Shown here piece by piece: positions 18,228 through 26,878 of a DNA stretch of 64,000 nt. Position 1 is the stretch's first letter. Every line of letters starts with the position of its first letter. A program made the position numbers and the translations under genes. Location of the stretch: positions 3,334,355-3,398,354 of the forward strand of contig JAXLVA010000001.1 of NCBI GenBank assembly GCA_046329235.1, written 5' to 3'. Source of the DNA: JALONH01 sp046329235. Lineage in GTDB: Bacteria > Bacteroidota > Bacteroidia > Cytophagales > Cytophagaceae. The notes under the pieces were generated by a model. It did no database searches, had not been told where the DNA came from, and saw only the letters and a list, made by a program, of their open reading frames with translations.

Positions 18228-19583
18228 ATGAGAAAAGTTTCTTTACTGTTTTATTTTGTATTCTTTTTTACTGTAACACTTTCTGCTCAAACAAGTGATA
18301 GTATTGATGTATCTAAGTTGCAAGAAGCGGTATTGCGACTCAAGCAGGTAATAGCATTAAAGAAAGATGTATTGTGGAGCCAGTCTATAGGAAAGCGTAT
18401 CGATAGTTTTGAAACGGCTACCTATGTACAATGTATGCCTTTGGTTCAGGTGGAGGGGAATGGCGTATTGATTGGTTTGGTCAGCAGACTGGGTCAGGTG
18501 CCACTGGTGGGCGAGTGGCAACCCTCTGTAAAAGTAATATGGAAATTAGTACCGGTGAGAGAAGGCGCAGGGACATTTACTTTAACAGTTCAGGTAGAAG
18601 CGTCTGATACTTTATCGGAAGCCGATTGGCAAGCAGCTAAGGCTAAGATGTTACCATGGTATCAAAATAAACAATATGATTCCGTGTCTTTATGCAAAGC
18701 AGATTTAGCCGCTGCCATGGATGCCTTTTTAGATGAGTTGCAATTGCGCTGGGGGGATCGATATGCACCTAAGTATTTGTTTAAGGTGAGGGATGGGTAT
18801 TATATGAATGGGCATACACTAACACTTAGAAAAGATACCGTGGGAGTAGATAGTGTGGCCAATATTTTTGTAGTAAAAAAAGAAGACTTATCTGTAGTTA
18901 CTAACGTAAGTTGGAACCCTAGTTCAAGGCATTATTATTATGCGGCACACGCTGATTCAGTTGGATTAAGAAATTATGACGCTACTATCATATCTGAAGG
19001 GGATACTGTAAACATGACAATACATATTCAATTTTTAGGGGATGAAGTATTGAATGTTGCCCTTCAAAAAGTTAGAGATGTATTTGAGCAGGCATTTATT
19101 GTGGCAATGAATACCATCAGTGATACTTTACAAAGTAAAGAAAATAAATATCAGAGAGAACAAGCTATTTCAGATTCTTTACGAGCTATTATGTTGACTA
19201 AAATTACGGAGGTGACCGGGAATAGTTTAAGTAATAAACACGGAATATTTTATCAAAATGATTCTACACAAATAGTGGTGGAGTCCATACCGGATAGTTG
19301 GAGACAAAATAGGTTTTTAGGCTTTTACTTACAAAGAGCACAAATAGAACATTTGGCTAGAGTAGCATTTATTTGGGCATGGAAGAACAGGGAAATAATA
19401 AGAGATTTGTCAACGAGTGATACTAAACGTACGGCATTTAAAAATGCATTAATGGAGGATATCGGTTCCTTGTCTGCTGATATTGTAATGGATTTACTAA
19501 GCAAACAAGATTCTGAATTGAAAACGATAATCTCTGAATACATAGTAGATAAAATTGAAGTAATGAATACTACGCCTCGATGA
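18228..19583 (+). CDS. Exported protein, first gene of toxin unit 1
   Basis: The 451-residue protein starts MRKVSLLFYF, with a signal peptide ending near SAQTSD. I do not recognise the family. A TTG 36 bases upstream is in frame but lies inside the promoter element, so the ATG is chosen. From the mature N-terminus to about residue 290 it is almost identical to the protein at 42922-44283 (shared blocks include SVSLCKADLAAAMDAFLDEL). Beyond VRDVFEQA the two diverge sharply except for scattered residues such as EHLARVAFI. The next gene, 4 bases downstream, encodes a large exported putative toxin, also different in the two units. This suggests that the variable C-terminal third recognises the partner toxin, while the constant part does something common. 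It could be an adaptor, chaperone or surface carrier; none is proven. Confidence 0.6.
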   Translation: MRKVSLLFYFVFFFTVTLSAQTSDSIDVSKLQEAVLRLKQVIALKKDVLWSQSIGKRIDSFETATYVQCMPLVQVEGNGVLIGLVSRLGQVPLVGEWQPSVKVIWKLVPVREGAGTFTLTVQVEASDTLSEADWQAAKAKMLPWYQNKQYDSVSLCKADLAAAMDAFLDELQLRWGDRYAPKYLFKVRDGYYMNGHTLTLRKDTVGVDSVANIFVVKKEDLSVVTNVSWNPSSRHYYYAAHADSVGLRNYDATIISEGDTVNMTIHIQFLGDEVLNVALQKVRDVFEQAFIVAMNTISDTLQSKENKYQREQAISDSLRAIMLTKITEVTGNSLSNKHGIFYQNDSTQIVVESIPDSWRQNRFLGFYLQRAQIEHLARVAFIWAWKNREIIRDLSTSDTKRTAFKNALMEDIGSLSADIVMDLLSKQDSELKTIISEYIVDKIEVMNTTPR

Positions 19584-19587
19584 TGAT

Positions 19588-22281
19588 ATGAGAAGAATAC
19601 TTTTTTACATAATTATATTCATTGGATTAATCTTCGAATCTACGGCTAAATCGGGAAGTGGATATGAAAAGCTAATTGATAGTTTATCAAATAGTCATTT
19701 TGAGATATTGCAAAATGAACAATTGGAGAATGAAGATATTGTACGTGATTATTTAAAATCAGTAAGTGGTTTAGAATTATATAATAATAGCAATACTTCC
19801 GAATGGGTAGAGTTTAGTGAAAGGTATCAAAGAAAGTTTTTATTAGTTATTTTCCCAATTTATCCAGAAGACAATGGGGGGGTATCATCTGTAAAATTAA
19901 AACTGGAAGAGTACACTAGAAAATATGCCTCCAAAATTGACCCTAACGGTAATTACGTAATTAGTTTTGTTATTTCAGTAATCAATAAAGAAGCTTCGGG
20001 TATATATACACTTAATTATTTAATTGCGGGTAATCAATCTAATGAAGATCTGTACAATTTACTAGCAGCTTCTTATGAAAATAGTAATTATACCTTCGAA
20101 TCCTATACTAGTTCACAGATTATTATTACAACAGAAAATTGTATAAGTAACAAAGGAACAATTAAAGTTTTAGTCAGTGAAAATTTATACGTATCGGTTG
20201 TTGAAAGTGGATTCCAACCAATTCTTTTTGATAGTAAAGGTTACTTATACTCATTTGAATACCTTTCAGCAGGGGGAGCTAAAACTATTTATACATTTGA
20301 TGGTATTGAAACATATTTGTCTGATAACGGGATTACAAAACCTTGTCAAAAAATCAGTGAACTTTCTAGGTTAAAATCAGTCGATTTTAACAACTCGACC
20401 AAAGAATGTGGTTTTCATAGTTTCTATAGAGGAGTTTTTACAACTAACCGACAAAATGTTAAACTGGTAAATTTGAATGTAGTTTGGGTTGTAGACGAGA
20501 ATAGCTATAATACTCTTATTAATGGTCAAGTGAATATAACGGATCGATTGTTAGATATAATTACAATTACTCATAGTTATAGAAATTCTAATAGTCCCTA
20601 TTGTAACTATAATATTCAGTATAAAGAAGATGTAATTAAAAGATATTTAGGTGGCAATTTTACATCGGATTGTATTGTATTAGACAATGGTAGTTGGTCA
20701 GTAGAGTTAAATAGATTGAATGGAAATCTTTATTATAAAGTTAAAAATTCAAATGAAAAAACGCCTCTGGCTTCAGAGCTAACAAAGATAAATGAAGATT
20801 TAAAACAAATAAATAGTTTTGAGGAAGTATATGTTACCAAAGATGGTAAGACTTATAAAATAAGACCTAATGTAGCTCCGGAGTTAGTGGAGATAGATTT
20901 ACAACAGTTGAAAAATAATATTAATGCAGGTACTTGGGATGATAATAGCAAATCAAAAGCCATACTCACGTATGCTGATGGCAAATTGAAATTTGATGCT
21001 TTAGGTATAAAAAACAACTTATCTTCTACTGTAATCACTACTAATTCTGATTTGAATTATGGACCGGTACAGGTTAATACGGGTGAAAACAGAGTGAATT
21101 ATTCTACCCTTAATGCACATCTACTACAAGCATCTAATGACTACTTGGCAAGGAATCCTGCATCAGATGTAAGTTCTAAGCCACAAACGACCTCAAGTAG
21201 CACGTCTACTTTTCCGGATGGGAAGGACGTTGAGATATCATCCGATTTATCTTGTTTTGAAATTATATGCAAATCACTTGAGATAACTAAGAAATTATTA
21301 CAGGAAGGCGTGTTTGACCCTAAGCTGTACAACGGTACAAGTGATATACAGTTACCACCTGTATTGACCGGATCTATAGAGGGTGGTATAAGACAAATTA
21401 CCGATATTACCTCTATGCTATCTATGGCGTATGATGTAGTCTTAGACCCTACAATTCGCCAACAAGTAAAAGATGGATTTGTACAATTAAGCACGTCTTT
21501 CGTTGATAATCCCACATTAATTTTCCCGGTGGCCGGACAAGTTATAGTAGAAGAGTTGACGGGAAGTAGCCCTGAAGCTATAACTTCTATCAACTGGTTT
21601 GACCCAAGCAGTTCAGATATTCATGTGATATCTAAAGGAGTTACTTGTGTAGCTATGGGAGGTTTGGCTGCTAAAGTTACAGAGTTGCCTAAAATAGCAA
21701 TGGAGGTTAGTGATAAGATAATTTCCATGAAAGCTACCTTTATGGCTTTGTTTTTTAGTAGACAAAATATTAAAAGTTTATATGAACGATTAACACCCAG
21801 TGATAAAGAAGTTTTTTTAGAAAAGTTTAAAAATGCAGACGATGCAACACTAGACCAACTAAATCAAAACCCGGAAAGTTGGAAAAATTTAACAGTTGTT
21901 AAGAAGAGTGATGAGGTGGTACAAAGTTTGGGTAAACTAGGCGATAATCTAATAAGCACAGTAATTGGCGATATTCGTAAATTTTCAGAATACGCATTAA
22001 CTAACCCATCTAAAACTGGTTTGTTTGTGGATAGTTGGGGTTACCAATTGGCTGATGCAGATAATCTTTTGTCAATTTATAAAAATCAAGCTATCCAAGC
22101 TGTAAAAGAAGGGAACGCTATTTTTAATAAAACTACTCAATATGGAGATGAATATAAGATAATAATATCATTAAGTACACCAAAAAAAGGTCAAGTAACA
22201 ATATATTCAGGATGGATAATTAAAAAAGAAAAATTAGACGAATTAATCCTGTCTACACCTTATGATGGTTTTGTAAAATAA
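19588..22281 (+). CDS. Large exported putative polymorphic toxin (unit 1)
   Basis: The 897-residue protein has a signal peptide (about 1-20, IIFIGLIFESTA) and a long beta-rich region with no family I recognise. A hydrophobic segment follows around residues 685-730 (VTCVAMGGLAAKVTEL; SMKATFMALFFS), then a compact C-terminal domain. The last ~80 residues (VTIYSGWIIKKEKLDEL) resemble the DUF6883-like tips of polymorphic toxins, but this is from memory of the pattern. A small gene follows after 6 bases, as expected for immunity. The last 36 codons and that small gene are repeated exactly at 53606-53969, which fits a mobile tip cassette. Export route and toxic activity are not shown by the sequence. 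Confidence 0.55.
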   Translation: MRRILFYIIIFIGLIFESTAKSGSGYEKLIDSLSNSHFEILQNEQLENEDIVRDYLKSVSGLELYNNSNTSEWVEFSERYQRKFLLVIFPIYPEDNGGVSSVKLKLEEYTRKYASKIDPNGNYVISFVISVINKEASGIYTLNYLIAGNQSNEDLYNLLAASYENSNYTFESYTSSQIIITTENCISNKGTIKVLVSENLYVSVVESGFQPILFDSKGYLYSFEYLSAGGAKTIYTFDGIETYLSDNGITKPCQKISELSRLKSVDFNNSTKECGFHSFYRGVFTTNRQNVKLVNLNVVWVVDENSYNTLINGQVNITDRLLDIITITHSYRNSNSPYCNYNIQYKEDVIKRYLGGNFTSDCIVLDNGSWSVELNRLNGNLYYKVKNSNEKTPLASELTKINEDLKQINSFEEVYVTKDGKTYKIRPNVAPELVEIDLQQLKNNINAGTWDDNSKSKAILTYADGKLKFDALGIKNNLSSTVITTNSDLNYGPVQVNTGENRVNYSTLNAHLLQASNDYLARNPASDVSSKPQTTSSSTSTFPDGKDVEISSDLSCFEIICKSLEITKKLLQEGVFDPKLYNGTSDIQLPPVLTGSIEGGIRQITDITSMLSMAYDVVLDPTIRQQVKDGFVQLSTSFVDNPTLIFPVAGQVIVEELTGSSPEAITSINWFDPSSSDIHVISKGVTCVAMGGLAAKVTELPKIAMEVSDKIISMKATFMALFFSRQNIKSLYERLTPSDKEVFLEKFKNADDATLDQLNQNPESWKNLTVVKKSDEVVQSLGKLGDNLISTVIGDIRKFSEYALTNPSKTGLFVDSWGYQLADADNLLSIYKNQAIQAVKEGNAIFNKTTQYGDEYKIIISLSTPKKGQVTIYSGWIIKKEKLDELILSTPYDGFVK

Positions 22282-22287
22282 GGAAAT

Positions 22288-22536
22288 ATGAAACAGTATG
22301 ACATAGGAATTATAATCAACAAAAGTGAAGAGAACTTAAATGGTTCATATGGAATTATAATTGAAGATTATTTAAAAGAGTATTTTTTGGTTGAAATATG
22401 GAATTTTGAACTATTTGAAGGCGCAATAATCGACAGTTTGCCAAAACAATGTTTAAGACTTGCCACAGATGAAGAAATAAAAGAATATAAAAGAAAATTT
22501 AAAGAATATTGCGATAGAAACGAAAGCCCGATTTAG
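22288..22536 (+). CDS. Putative immunity protein of toxin unit 1
   Basis: This small acidic 82-residue cytosolic protein begins MKQYDIGIIINKSEENLNG and has a short beta-strand pattern resembling SH3/KOW-like small barrels (GSYGIIIEDY; YFLVEIWNFE), with a charged helix at the C-terminus. No signal peptide is present. It follows the large exported protein by 6 bases, and an identical copy at 53721-53969 follows a copy of the same toxin tail. Immunity is inferred from size, position and co-duplication with the tail. Confidence 0.55.
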   Translation: MKQYDIGIIINKSEENLNGSYGIIIEDYLKEYFLVEIWNFELFEGAIIDSLPKQCLRLATDEEIKEYKRKFKEYCDRNESPI

Positions 22537-22774
22537 TTGGCTTCTCCTTCGTTGGCGTCCATCCTTTCTAATCAATACACCGCAGTATCCGTTGTTGTGC
22601 CATTTCGGCCAACAACCCAGTGAGATGTGATGTTGGCACAAGTTAATACTTTAGATTGTAATACATGGTTAAATTATTTAGCTTTAGAAAGCTATGGAAA
22701 TAATAAAACATCAACCGGTGTTTTTTACTGCTACTATTAAAAATTGGAACTGCTTATTAAAACCGGAGAAGTAC
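22537..22774 (+). other. Intergenic stretch with repeat fragment and a 36-codon ORF remnant
   Basis: Directly after the immunity stop is a fragment with the TTCTCC..GTTGGCGTCCAT pattern of the repeat B terminus. Then an ORF at 22630-22740 (MLAQVNTLDCNTWLNYLAL to VFYCYY) has no family I recognise. It could be the remnant of another toxin tip or chance. The whole stretch is repeated at 53970-54207. Confidence 0.4.
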
Positions 22775-22878
22775 TTAGCACAGGTTGGTGTTCCAACTAC
22801 TACTGCCCGTGTTGTGTGTTTAGCCGCTCACAGAGGAGTAATAAATGAGAAGAAAATAAATGCGGCGTCACCAACACG
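22775..22878 (+). repeat. Repeat A (palindromic, ~104 bp), copy 1
   Basis: This belongs to a dispersed family that starts TTAGCACAGGTTGGTG and ends GCGGCGTCACCAACACG. Inside, CGTGTTG pairs with the terminal CAACACG and GCCGC pairs with GCGGC around an AT-rich loop, so single-stranded DNA or RNA would fold into a long hairpin. Other full or partial copies are near 27734, 47574, 50640, 50781, 50953, 52447 and 54208, all between toxin/immunity genes or beside IS110. Confidence 0.85.
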
Positions 22879-22913
22879 TTTTATAACTATATTGTTATCA
22901 ATAGAGTAAGTGG

Positions 22914-22980
22914 GTTGTTGGTGACGCGGAAGTTAGGTATCTTTGTTATAGAAAGTGTAGTGGTCCGCTAAACACCAACC
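22914..22980 (+). repeat. Inverted repeat hairpin at the left edge of IS110 copy 1
   Basis: GGTTGTTGGTGACGCGG near the left pairs imperfectly with CCGCTAAACACCAACC at the right, so this is another hairpin of the repeat A type. It is present to the left of all three IS110 copies. Because every copy shares it, the exact left end of the element cannot be fixed from this window. Confidence 0.6.
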
Positions 22981-23074
22981 TTTACTTTTACCTCGTAGTA
23001 AAATTCTAAGATATTCTATTTCTCAGCGAGAATATTGTTCCCTACTAATTTGATAACTTCATGTTAATTAACCA

Positions 23075-23210
23075 CCGGCAAAGGTGAACTAGAACGCCGA
23101 CTAGGCTAGAGACCTATCCGTTGATTTAGTCCTTTGCCGGTATATTTGAACAAGCATCAAATAGAAATTTGAGCTGGAGGCTCATTAGTAAGGTTTTGAT
23201 TGTGTTCAAA
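23075..23210 (+). ncRNA. Putative IS110 bridge RNA, copy 1
   Basis: Two consecutive stem-loops lie just upstream of the transposase. The first is a perfect 10-bp stem (CCGGCAAAGG with CCTTTGCCGG) holding a 46-base loop. The second is a ~16-bp stem (23145-23161 with 23194-23210) holding a 32-base loop with an inner GAGC/GCTC hairpin. This matches the target-binding and donor-binding loop plan of IS110 bridge RNAs, which are transcribed from the long non-coding end. RNA expression and loop assignment are inferred. Confidence 0.7.
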
Positions 23211-23243
23211 CTTGGTTAATCAACTATAAACGTACAGAAAGTT

Positions 23244-24239
23244 ATGAAATTTAATTGGTTTATCGGAATCGATGTGTCTAAAAAAACATTGGACATCTGT
23301 GTAAGAAATGAACAAATTGTTCTTTTCTCTACTCAAATTGAGAACTCTGTAAAGGCTCTAAAAGGCTTTTTGAAGCAATTAAAAAGCAAAGGCGTAGTAT
23401 TGAATGAATCTCTGTTCTGTATGGAGCACACCGGGATTTATTGTACTCCAGTAATGGAAATTGCTGAAAAGGTAAAGATTCATCTTTGGCTAGAAAATGC
23501 TACTGCTATTAAACTATCCAATGGATTACAACGTGGAAAGAATGATCAGGTAGACGCTCTTCGTATTGCGGAATATGCCTATCGATTCCAAGATAAAGTG
23601 AGACTATTTGAGCCTCCTAGAGAGACGATGAAGCGATTAAAGTCTTACTTATTAGTTAGAAGAAGAGTACAAGCTTGTTTAATGAATCTTAAAACATTGA
23701 CGAAAGAAAAAGATTACTATTCTTCTGCTAAAGAAACAACGGCTATTTGTAAAAAGTCGATTACAGCATTAAATCAAAACTTAGCAGATATAGAGAAGAA
23801 GATAAAAGAACTCATAAAATCAGATTCTCAACTAAAACAATTGTTTGAAATAGTTACTTCTGTTCGAGGAATTGGAGATGTGGTAGGGATTCAATTGATT
23901 GTTACTACAAACGAGTTTAAGAACTTTTCGTGCCCTAAAAAATTTGCTTGTTATGCCGGAGTAGCACCATTTGAGCATACTTCCGGAACCAGTATAAAAG
24001 GCAGGCCAAGGCTATCTAGAAAAGCTAATATGAGTATGAAATCATTGCTACACATGGCAGCATTGGTATCTATGCAATACAACGAAGAATTACGAAATTT
24101 CTATAACAGAAGAGTAGCAGAAGGAAAATCAAAAGTAAGTGTATTAAATATGATTCGAAACAAACTGATTCATCGTGTATTTGCTTGTGTACGTGATAAT
24201 AGAAAATATGAAAATTCTTACATAAATTCGCTTGCTTAA
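23244..24239 (+). CDS. IS110-family DEDD transposase, copy 1
   Basis: The 331-residue recombinase has an N-terminal RuvC-like DEDD domain starting FIGIDVSKKTLDICV (first Asp), with EHTG (Glu) and GKNDQVDALRIAEYA (Asp pair). The C-terminal Transposase_20 domain carries VRGIGDVVGIQL, YAGVAPFEHTSGTSIKGRP and a conserved serine region (LHMAALVSM). It differs from copies 2 and 3 at one residue (NEQIVLF rather than NEQTVLF). It acts with the adjacent bridge RNA to recombine donor and target DNA. Confidence 0.95.
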   Translation: MKFNWFIGIDVSKKTLDICVRNEQIVLFSTQIENSVKALKGFLKQLKSKGVVLNESLFCMEHTGIYCTPVMEIAEKVKIHLWLENATAIKLSNGLQRGKNDQVDALRIAEYAYRFQDKVRLFEPPRETMKRLKSYLLVRRRVQACLMNLKTLTKEKDYYSSAKETTAICKKSITALNQNLADIEKKIKELIKSDSQLKQLFEIVTSVRGIGDVVGIQLIVTTNEFKNFSCPKKFACYAGVAPFEHTSGTSIKGRPRLSRKANMSMKSLLHMAALVSMQYNEELRNFYNRRVAEGKSKVSVLNMIRNKLIHRVFACVRDNRKYENSYINSLA

Positions 24240-24320
24240 CTGATAGAAATCAAGGGCGGGGCAGACCGCTAGATGTAATGAGTACAAGTTGAGAAATTCT
24301 TTCAGAATGAGATTTCTTAT

Positions 24321-25433
24321 TTAGTTTTTTTGAAGAACAAACTCCACTCTTCTGTTATTTGCTTTACCTTCAGCCGTGTTATTATTGTCTATAGGTCTTG
24401 CCTCTCCTTCACCATCAGTTACCATTCTGGAGGCTTCTATAGCAAAGTTTTTAATCAAAAATAATTTCACCGCTTCGGCACGTTTCTTTGATAAAATGAG
24501 ATTGTCTGCATCATTACCATCGCTGTCTGTATGACCAATAATTTTTATGGTCCCTTGGGATGCTTTAATAGCATCTGCTGCTTGTTTTAAGGCAGGCCAA
24601 GATTCAGGTTTAATAACGGCAGAATTGACATTGAAGTAAATAGCATTGGTGACAAATTTACTTTCATTATCTATCTTGATAACCGTAGGTACAATTTCAG
24701 AAATTTTAAAATTGGTAAAGTATAAACCATCTCCCCACATATTTGTAGCCATCATTAAAGTATAGGATGTCTTCGTAGGCAATCCATTAGGAAGATCAAG
24801 GAACTTCTTGTCATCTACATACAATTTAATATGTGTTCCGGTTCTGGAAATAGATATCCTATGAACCTTACCCGATTTCCAACCATTGATGATGTCTTTA
24901 CGATCTAAAATTCTTTCTCCATCATAATTTTCTTTAGTTGCCTGACAATAAAGAAGCTCTTGAGATGGGTGTACATCTAACTGTATTTGAGGATTCTCAT
25001 CAAATGCCGTACTATATTCATCTTTTATTACTTTGTTTCCTACTATAGATAGGATTAAGCCACTTTCCATTTCACTCATTTTATTAGCATCGGTCCACAT
25101 ATCAAATTCTATAGTAAATTGCTCCGGCAAGGTGGTTAAGTTTAAAGGATAAAAAATCCCTCGTCTGGGTGTTTTCAACCAATTATACTCTATGTTGGGA
25201 ATTTTCTTGATTCCCGGTTTTTCTACTTCATCCGACTCATCATATTCTATCACTTTCCATTTGTTCAATCCGGAAGTAAAATCGTCATAGAAAATAGTTT
25301 TAGTACCGGCAATGAAGTCAAAATTGCTATAAGCTTTATTTTGAGCATTATTGATATCGTCCTCTTGGGCATAAGCTAAGTTGACAAGCGTGATGAAGCT
25401 GATGAGTAGTGATGTTACTTTTATCTTTATCAT
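24321..25433 (-). CDS. OmpA-family protein with LamG-like domain
   Basis: The 370-residue protein has a signal peptide (about 1-22, LVNLAYAQ). A concanavalin/LamG-like beta-sandwich follows, about residues 45-235 (FYDDFTSGLNKWKV; FTIEFDMWTDANKM). The C-terminal OmpA-like peptidoglycan-binding domain, about 255-370, has IKIIGHTDSDGNDADNLILS and the terminal NNRRVEFVLQK. It should sit in the outer membrane or periplasm attached to the cell wall. There is no lipobox cysteine. It lies between IS110 copy 1 and a decayed immunity gene; a link to the toxin system is possible but unproven. Confidence 0.88.
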   Translation of the reverse strand: MIKIKVTSLLISFITLVNLAYAQEDDINNAQNKAYSNFDFIAGTKTIFYDDFTSGLNKWKVIEYDESDEVEKPGIKKIPNIEYNWLKTPRRGIFYPLNLTTLPEQFTIEFDMWTDANKMSEMESGLILSIVGNKVIKDEYSTAFDENPQIQLDVHPSQELLYCQATKENYDGERILDRKDIINGWKSGKVHRISISRTGTHIKLYVDDKKFLDLPNGLPTKTSYTLMMATNMWGDGLYFTNFKISEIVPTVIKIDNESKFVTNAIYFNVNSAVIKPESWPALKQAADAIKASQGTIKIIGHTDSDGNDADNLILSKKRAEAVKLFLIKNFAIEASRMVTDGEGEARPIDNNNTAEGKANNRRVEFVLQKN

Positions 25434-25603
25434 TTCTTTTATTTTTGAAAATTTTAATCCTTCAATGTTGATGCTTAATTTTTATGAACTAAAGGAATTG
25501 CTTCTTCGAAGATTATTAATGAAATATAATTATTTGTAGCGTCATCAACAAATACTGCATTCTCATTTTGATGTCCAATCTTAATCATTTAGATAAGGGC
25601 TGT

Positions 25604-25990
25604 CTATAAATTAAAATTACCCGATTTGAAATTAGTAACATCTTCTTCAGAATATGGCTTTAGTAAATTGTTTAATGTTAGACTAAGTTCTTTGTTTTAT
25701 TGCCAGAACGACTCATCTATATTCAAAACATTCTTTAATAAATCACCTTCATAAAAATCAATTTCAATAAAAAGATTTTCTTTTAGTATTTCTAACGCTC
25801 AAGGAATTAAAAAGTTTAACCCTACTTGTTGACTAATTAATAGTCTTATATCACTTGGATTCAAATTTTCAATCGATTTTGTTCTAAGTGTATATACTTT
25901 TTCAACTAAAGAGGCCGCATTTTTTGGAGCTAATCCCCAATAGTCTTTTTCTAAGTTCTCTATTGATTTTTGTTTCCAGTTAGACTCCAT
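25604..25990 (-). pseudogene. Decayed CDI-type immunity protein gene
   Basis: The frame begins MESNWKQKSIENLEKDYWG and continues through ENLNPSDIRLLISQQVGLNFLIP, then ALEILKENL and YEGDLLKNVLN, a pattern I recognise from contact-dependent growth inhibition immunity proteins (CdiI). It is interrupted by TGA at 25799-25801 and TAA at 25697-25699 before its natural stop at 25604-25606. Only a 63-residue product could be made. Immediately upstream on the same strand, codons at about 26013-26055 read as a short open tip (RRIITEPEDSTTY) and then a repeat B end, the same layout as the other cassettes in this island. Confidence 0.75.
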
Positions 25991-26050
25991 AACTTTCGAG
26001 AAAAATTAATGTTTAGTAAGTGGTACTATCCTCCGGTTCTGTTATTATTC

Positions 26051-26155
26051 TTCTCCTTTGTTGGCGTCCTTCATATGTTCCCTAAGCACCACGGCATCCC
26101 TTGATTTCTATCTAAATTTACTTGCTTTATAGATGTAGCACCACGGAAGCAGCCT
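26051..26155 (-). repeat. Repeat B fragment, inverted
   Basis: On the minus strand the segment reads GGGAACATATGAAGGACGCC, then AACAAAGGAGAA, matching the 3' end of repeat B copies at 51221-51457 and 52596-52804. CCACGGAAGC motifs nearby match the interior of the repeat. It directly precedes the short tip remnant and the decayed immunity gene, also on the minus strand. Confidence 0.65.
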
Positions 26156-26222
26156 GCAAAATCCTAATAAAATGTTTAATAATTGAAAGATAATCTGAAA
26201 TTTTTCGATTATCTTTTAAAAT

Positions 26223-26238
26223 ATGTACATTTGTACAT
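26223..26238. promoter_or_regulatory. Palindromic operator overlapping the abiEi promoter and start
   Basis: ATGTACA-TT-TGTACAT is a perfect 16-base inverted repeat. It contains TACATTTG (26226-26233), an exact TAnnTTTG -7 element, and its last two bases are the first two of the ATG at 26237. AbiEi antitoxins repress their own operons by binding inverted repeats, so this is the probable autoregulatory site. Confidence 0.7.
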
Positions 26239-26878
26239 GGATTTGAATCAAAAAATAAGATCTTATGCCTCGCAACCTCTGACTCATCAATTGGTATTGT
26301 CGCTCTTAAAAGACTATAAGCGACCCAATGATAAGGTGCATGAATTGTTGACGAAAGGTATATTACAATCCATTAAAAAAGGTTTATACATAGCGGGTCC
26401 ATCGTTGATGATGAGTAACAGGCCTGAACCCTTTTTATTAGCGAATCATATTTTAGGTCCAAGTTATGTTTCGTTAGATACAGCACTTTCTTATCATGGA
26501 TTGATTCCCGAGCGTGTATATGAAATTGCTTCGATGACTATTAAAGCATCACGTACATTTACCACGCCCGTAGGTACGTTCACTTACAGAAAAGTTTCAT
26601 TACCTTATTATTCATTTGGTATTCATCAAGCTCGGCTATCCGCCAACCAATATGCCATGGTAGCCTCTCCTGAAAAGGCATTGTTTGATAAAATTATTAC
26701 AACTCCGGGAGTAGTGCTCAGAAGTCAGAAAAATGTATTAGATTATTTACTGGATAATTTAAGAATGGATGAAGAACCTTTAAAAGGTTTGAACACAAAG
26801 TCTATGATAGACTGGTTACCGGATGCCCCTAAAAAAGAGAGTTTATTACAGGTAATTAAAACAATACAGCAATTATGA
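26237..26878 (+). CDS. AbiEi-type antitoxin (type IV toxin-antitoxin)
   Basis: The 213-residue protein has an N-terminal winged-helix segment (HQLVLSLLKDY, then LTKGILQSIKKGLYIA) and the AbiEi C-terminal domain (ILGPSYVSLDTALSYHGLIPE; ASPEKALFDKI). AbiEi represses its operon and counters AbiEii without forming a stable complex. A longer frame from 26183 would run through the promoter palindrome, so the ATG at 26237 is chosen. The ORF overlaps the toxin gene by four bases (ATGA). AbiE systems act in phage defence by abortive infection. Confidence 0.9.
   Translation: MDLNQKIRSYASQPLTHQLVLSLLKDYKRPNDKVHELLTKGILQSIKKGLYIAGPSLMMSNRPEPFLLANHILGPSYVSLDTALSYHGLIPERVYEIASMTIKASRTFTTPVGTFTYRKVSLPYYSFGIHQARLSANQYAMVASPEKALFDKIITTPGVVLRSQKNVLDYLLDNLRMDEEPLKGLNTKSMIDWLPDAPKKESLLQVIKTIQQL

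Larger units (their letters stand above)
22981..24253 (+). mobile_element. IS110-family insertion sequence, copy 1
   Basis: The element has no terminal inverted repeats and carries one DEDD transposase gene preceded by ~260 bases of structured non-coding DNA, the IS110-group layout. Copies 2 (47779-49053) and 3 (54414-55688) are nearly identical. The right end is set by divergence from copies 2 and 3 just after GATAGAAATCAA. The left end is an estimate, because flanking hairpin sequence is shared by all copies. Copy 1 differs from copies 2 and 3 by scattered substitutions, including two regions of the putative bridge RNA. Confidence 0.85.

Noticed and set aside
24254..24320. Terminator for the OmpA/LamG gene
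   Set aside because: A weak imperfect stem (AGAAAT with ATTTCT) is present, but no T-tract follows on the minus strand.
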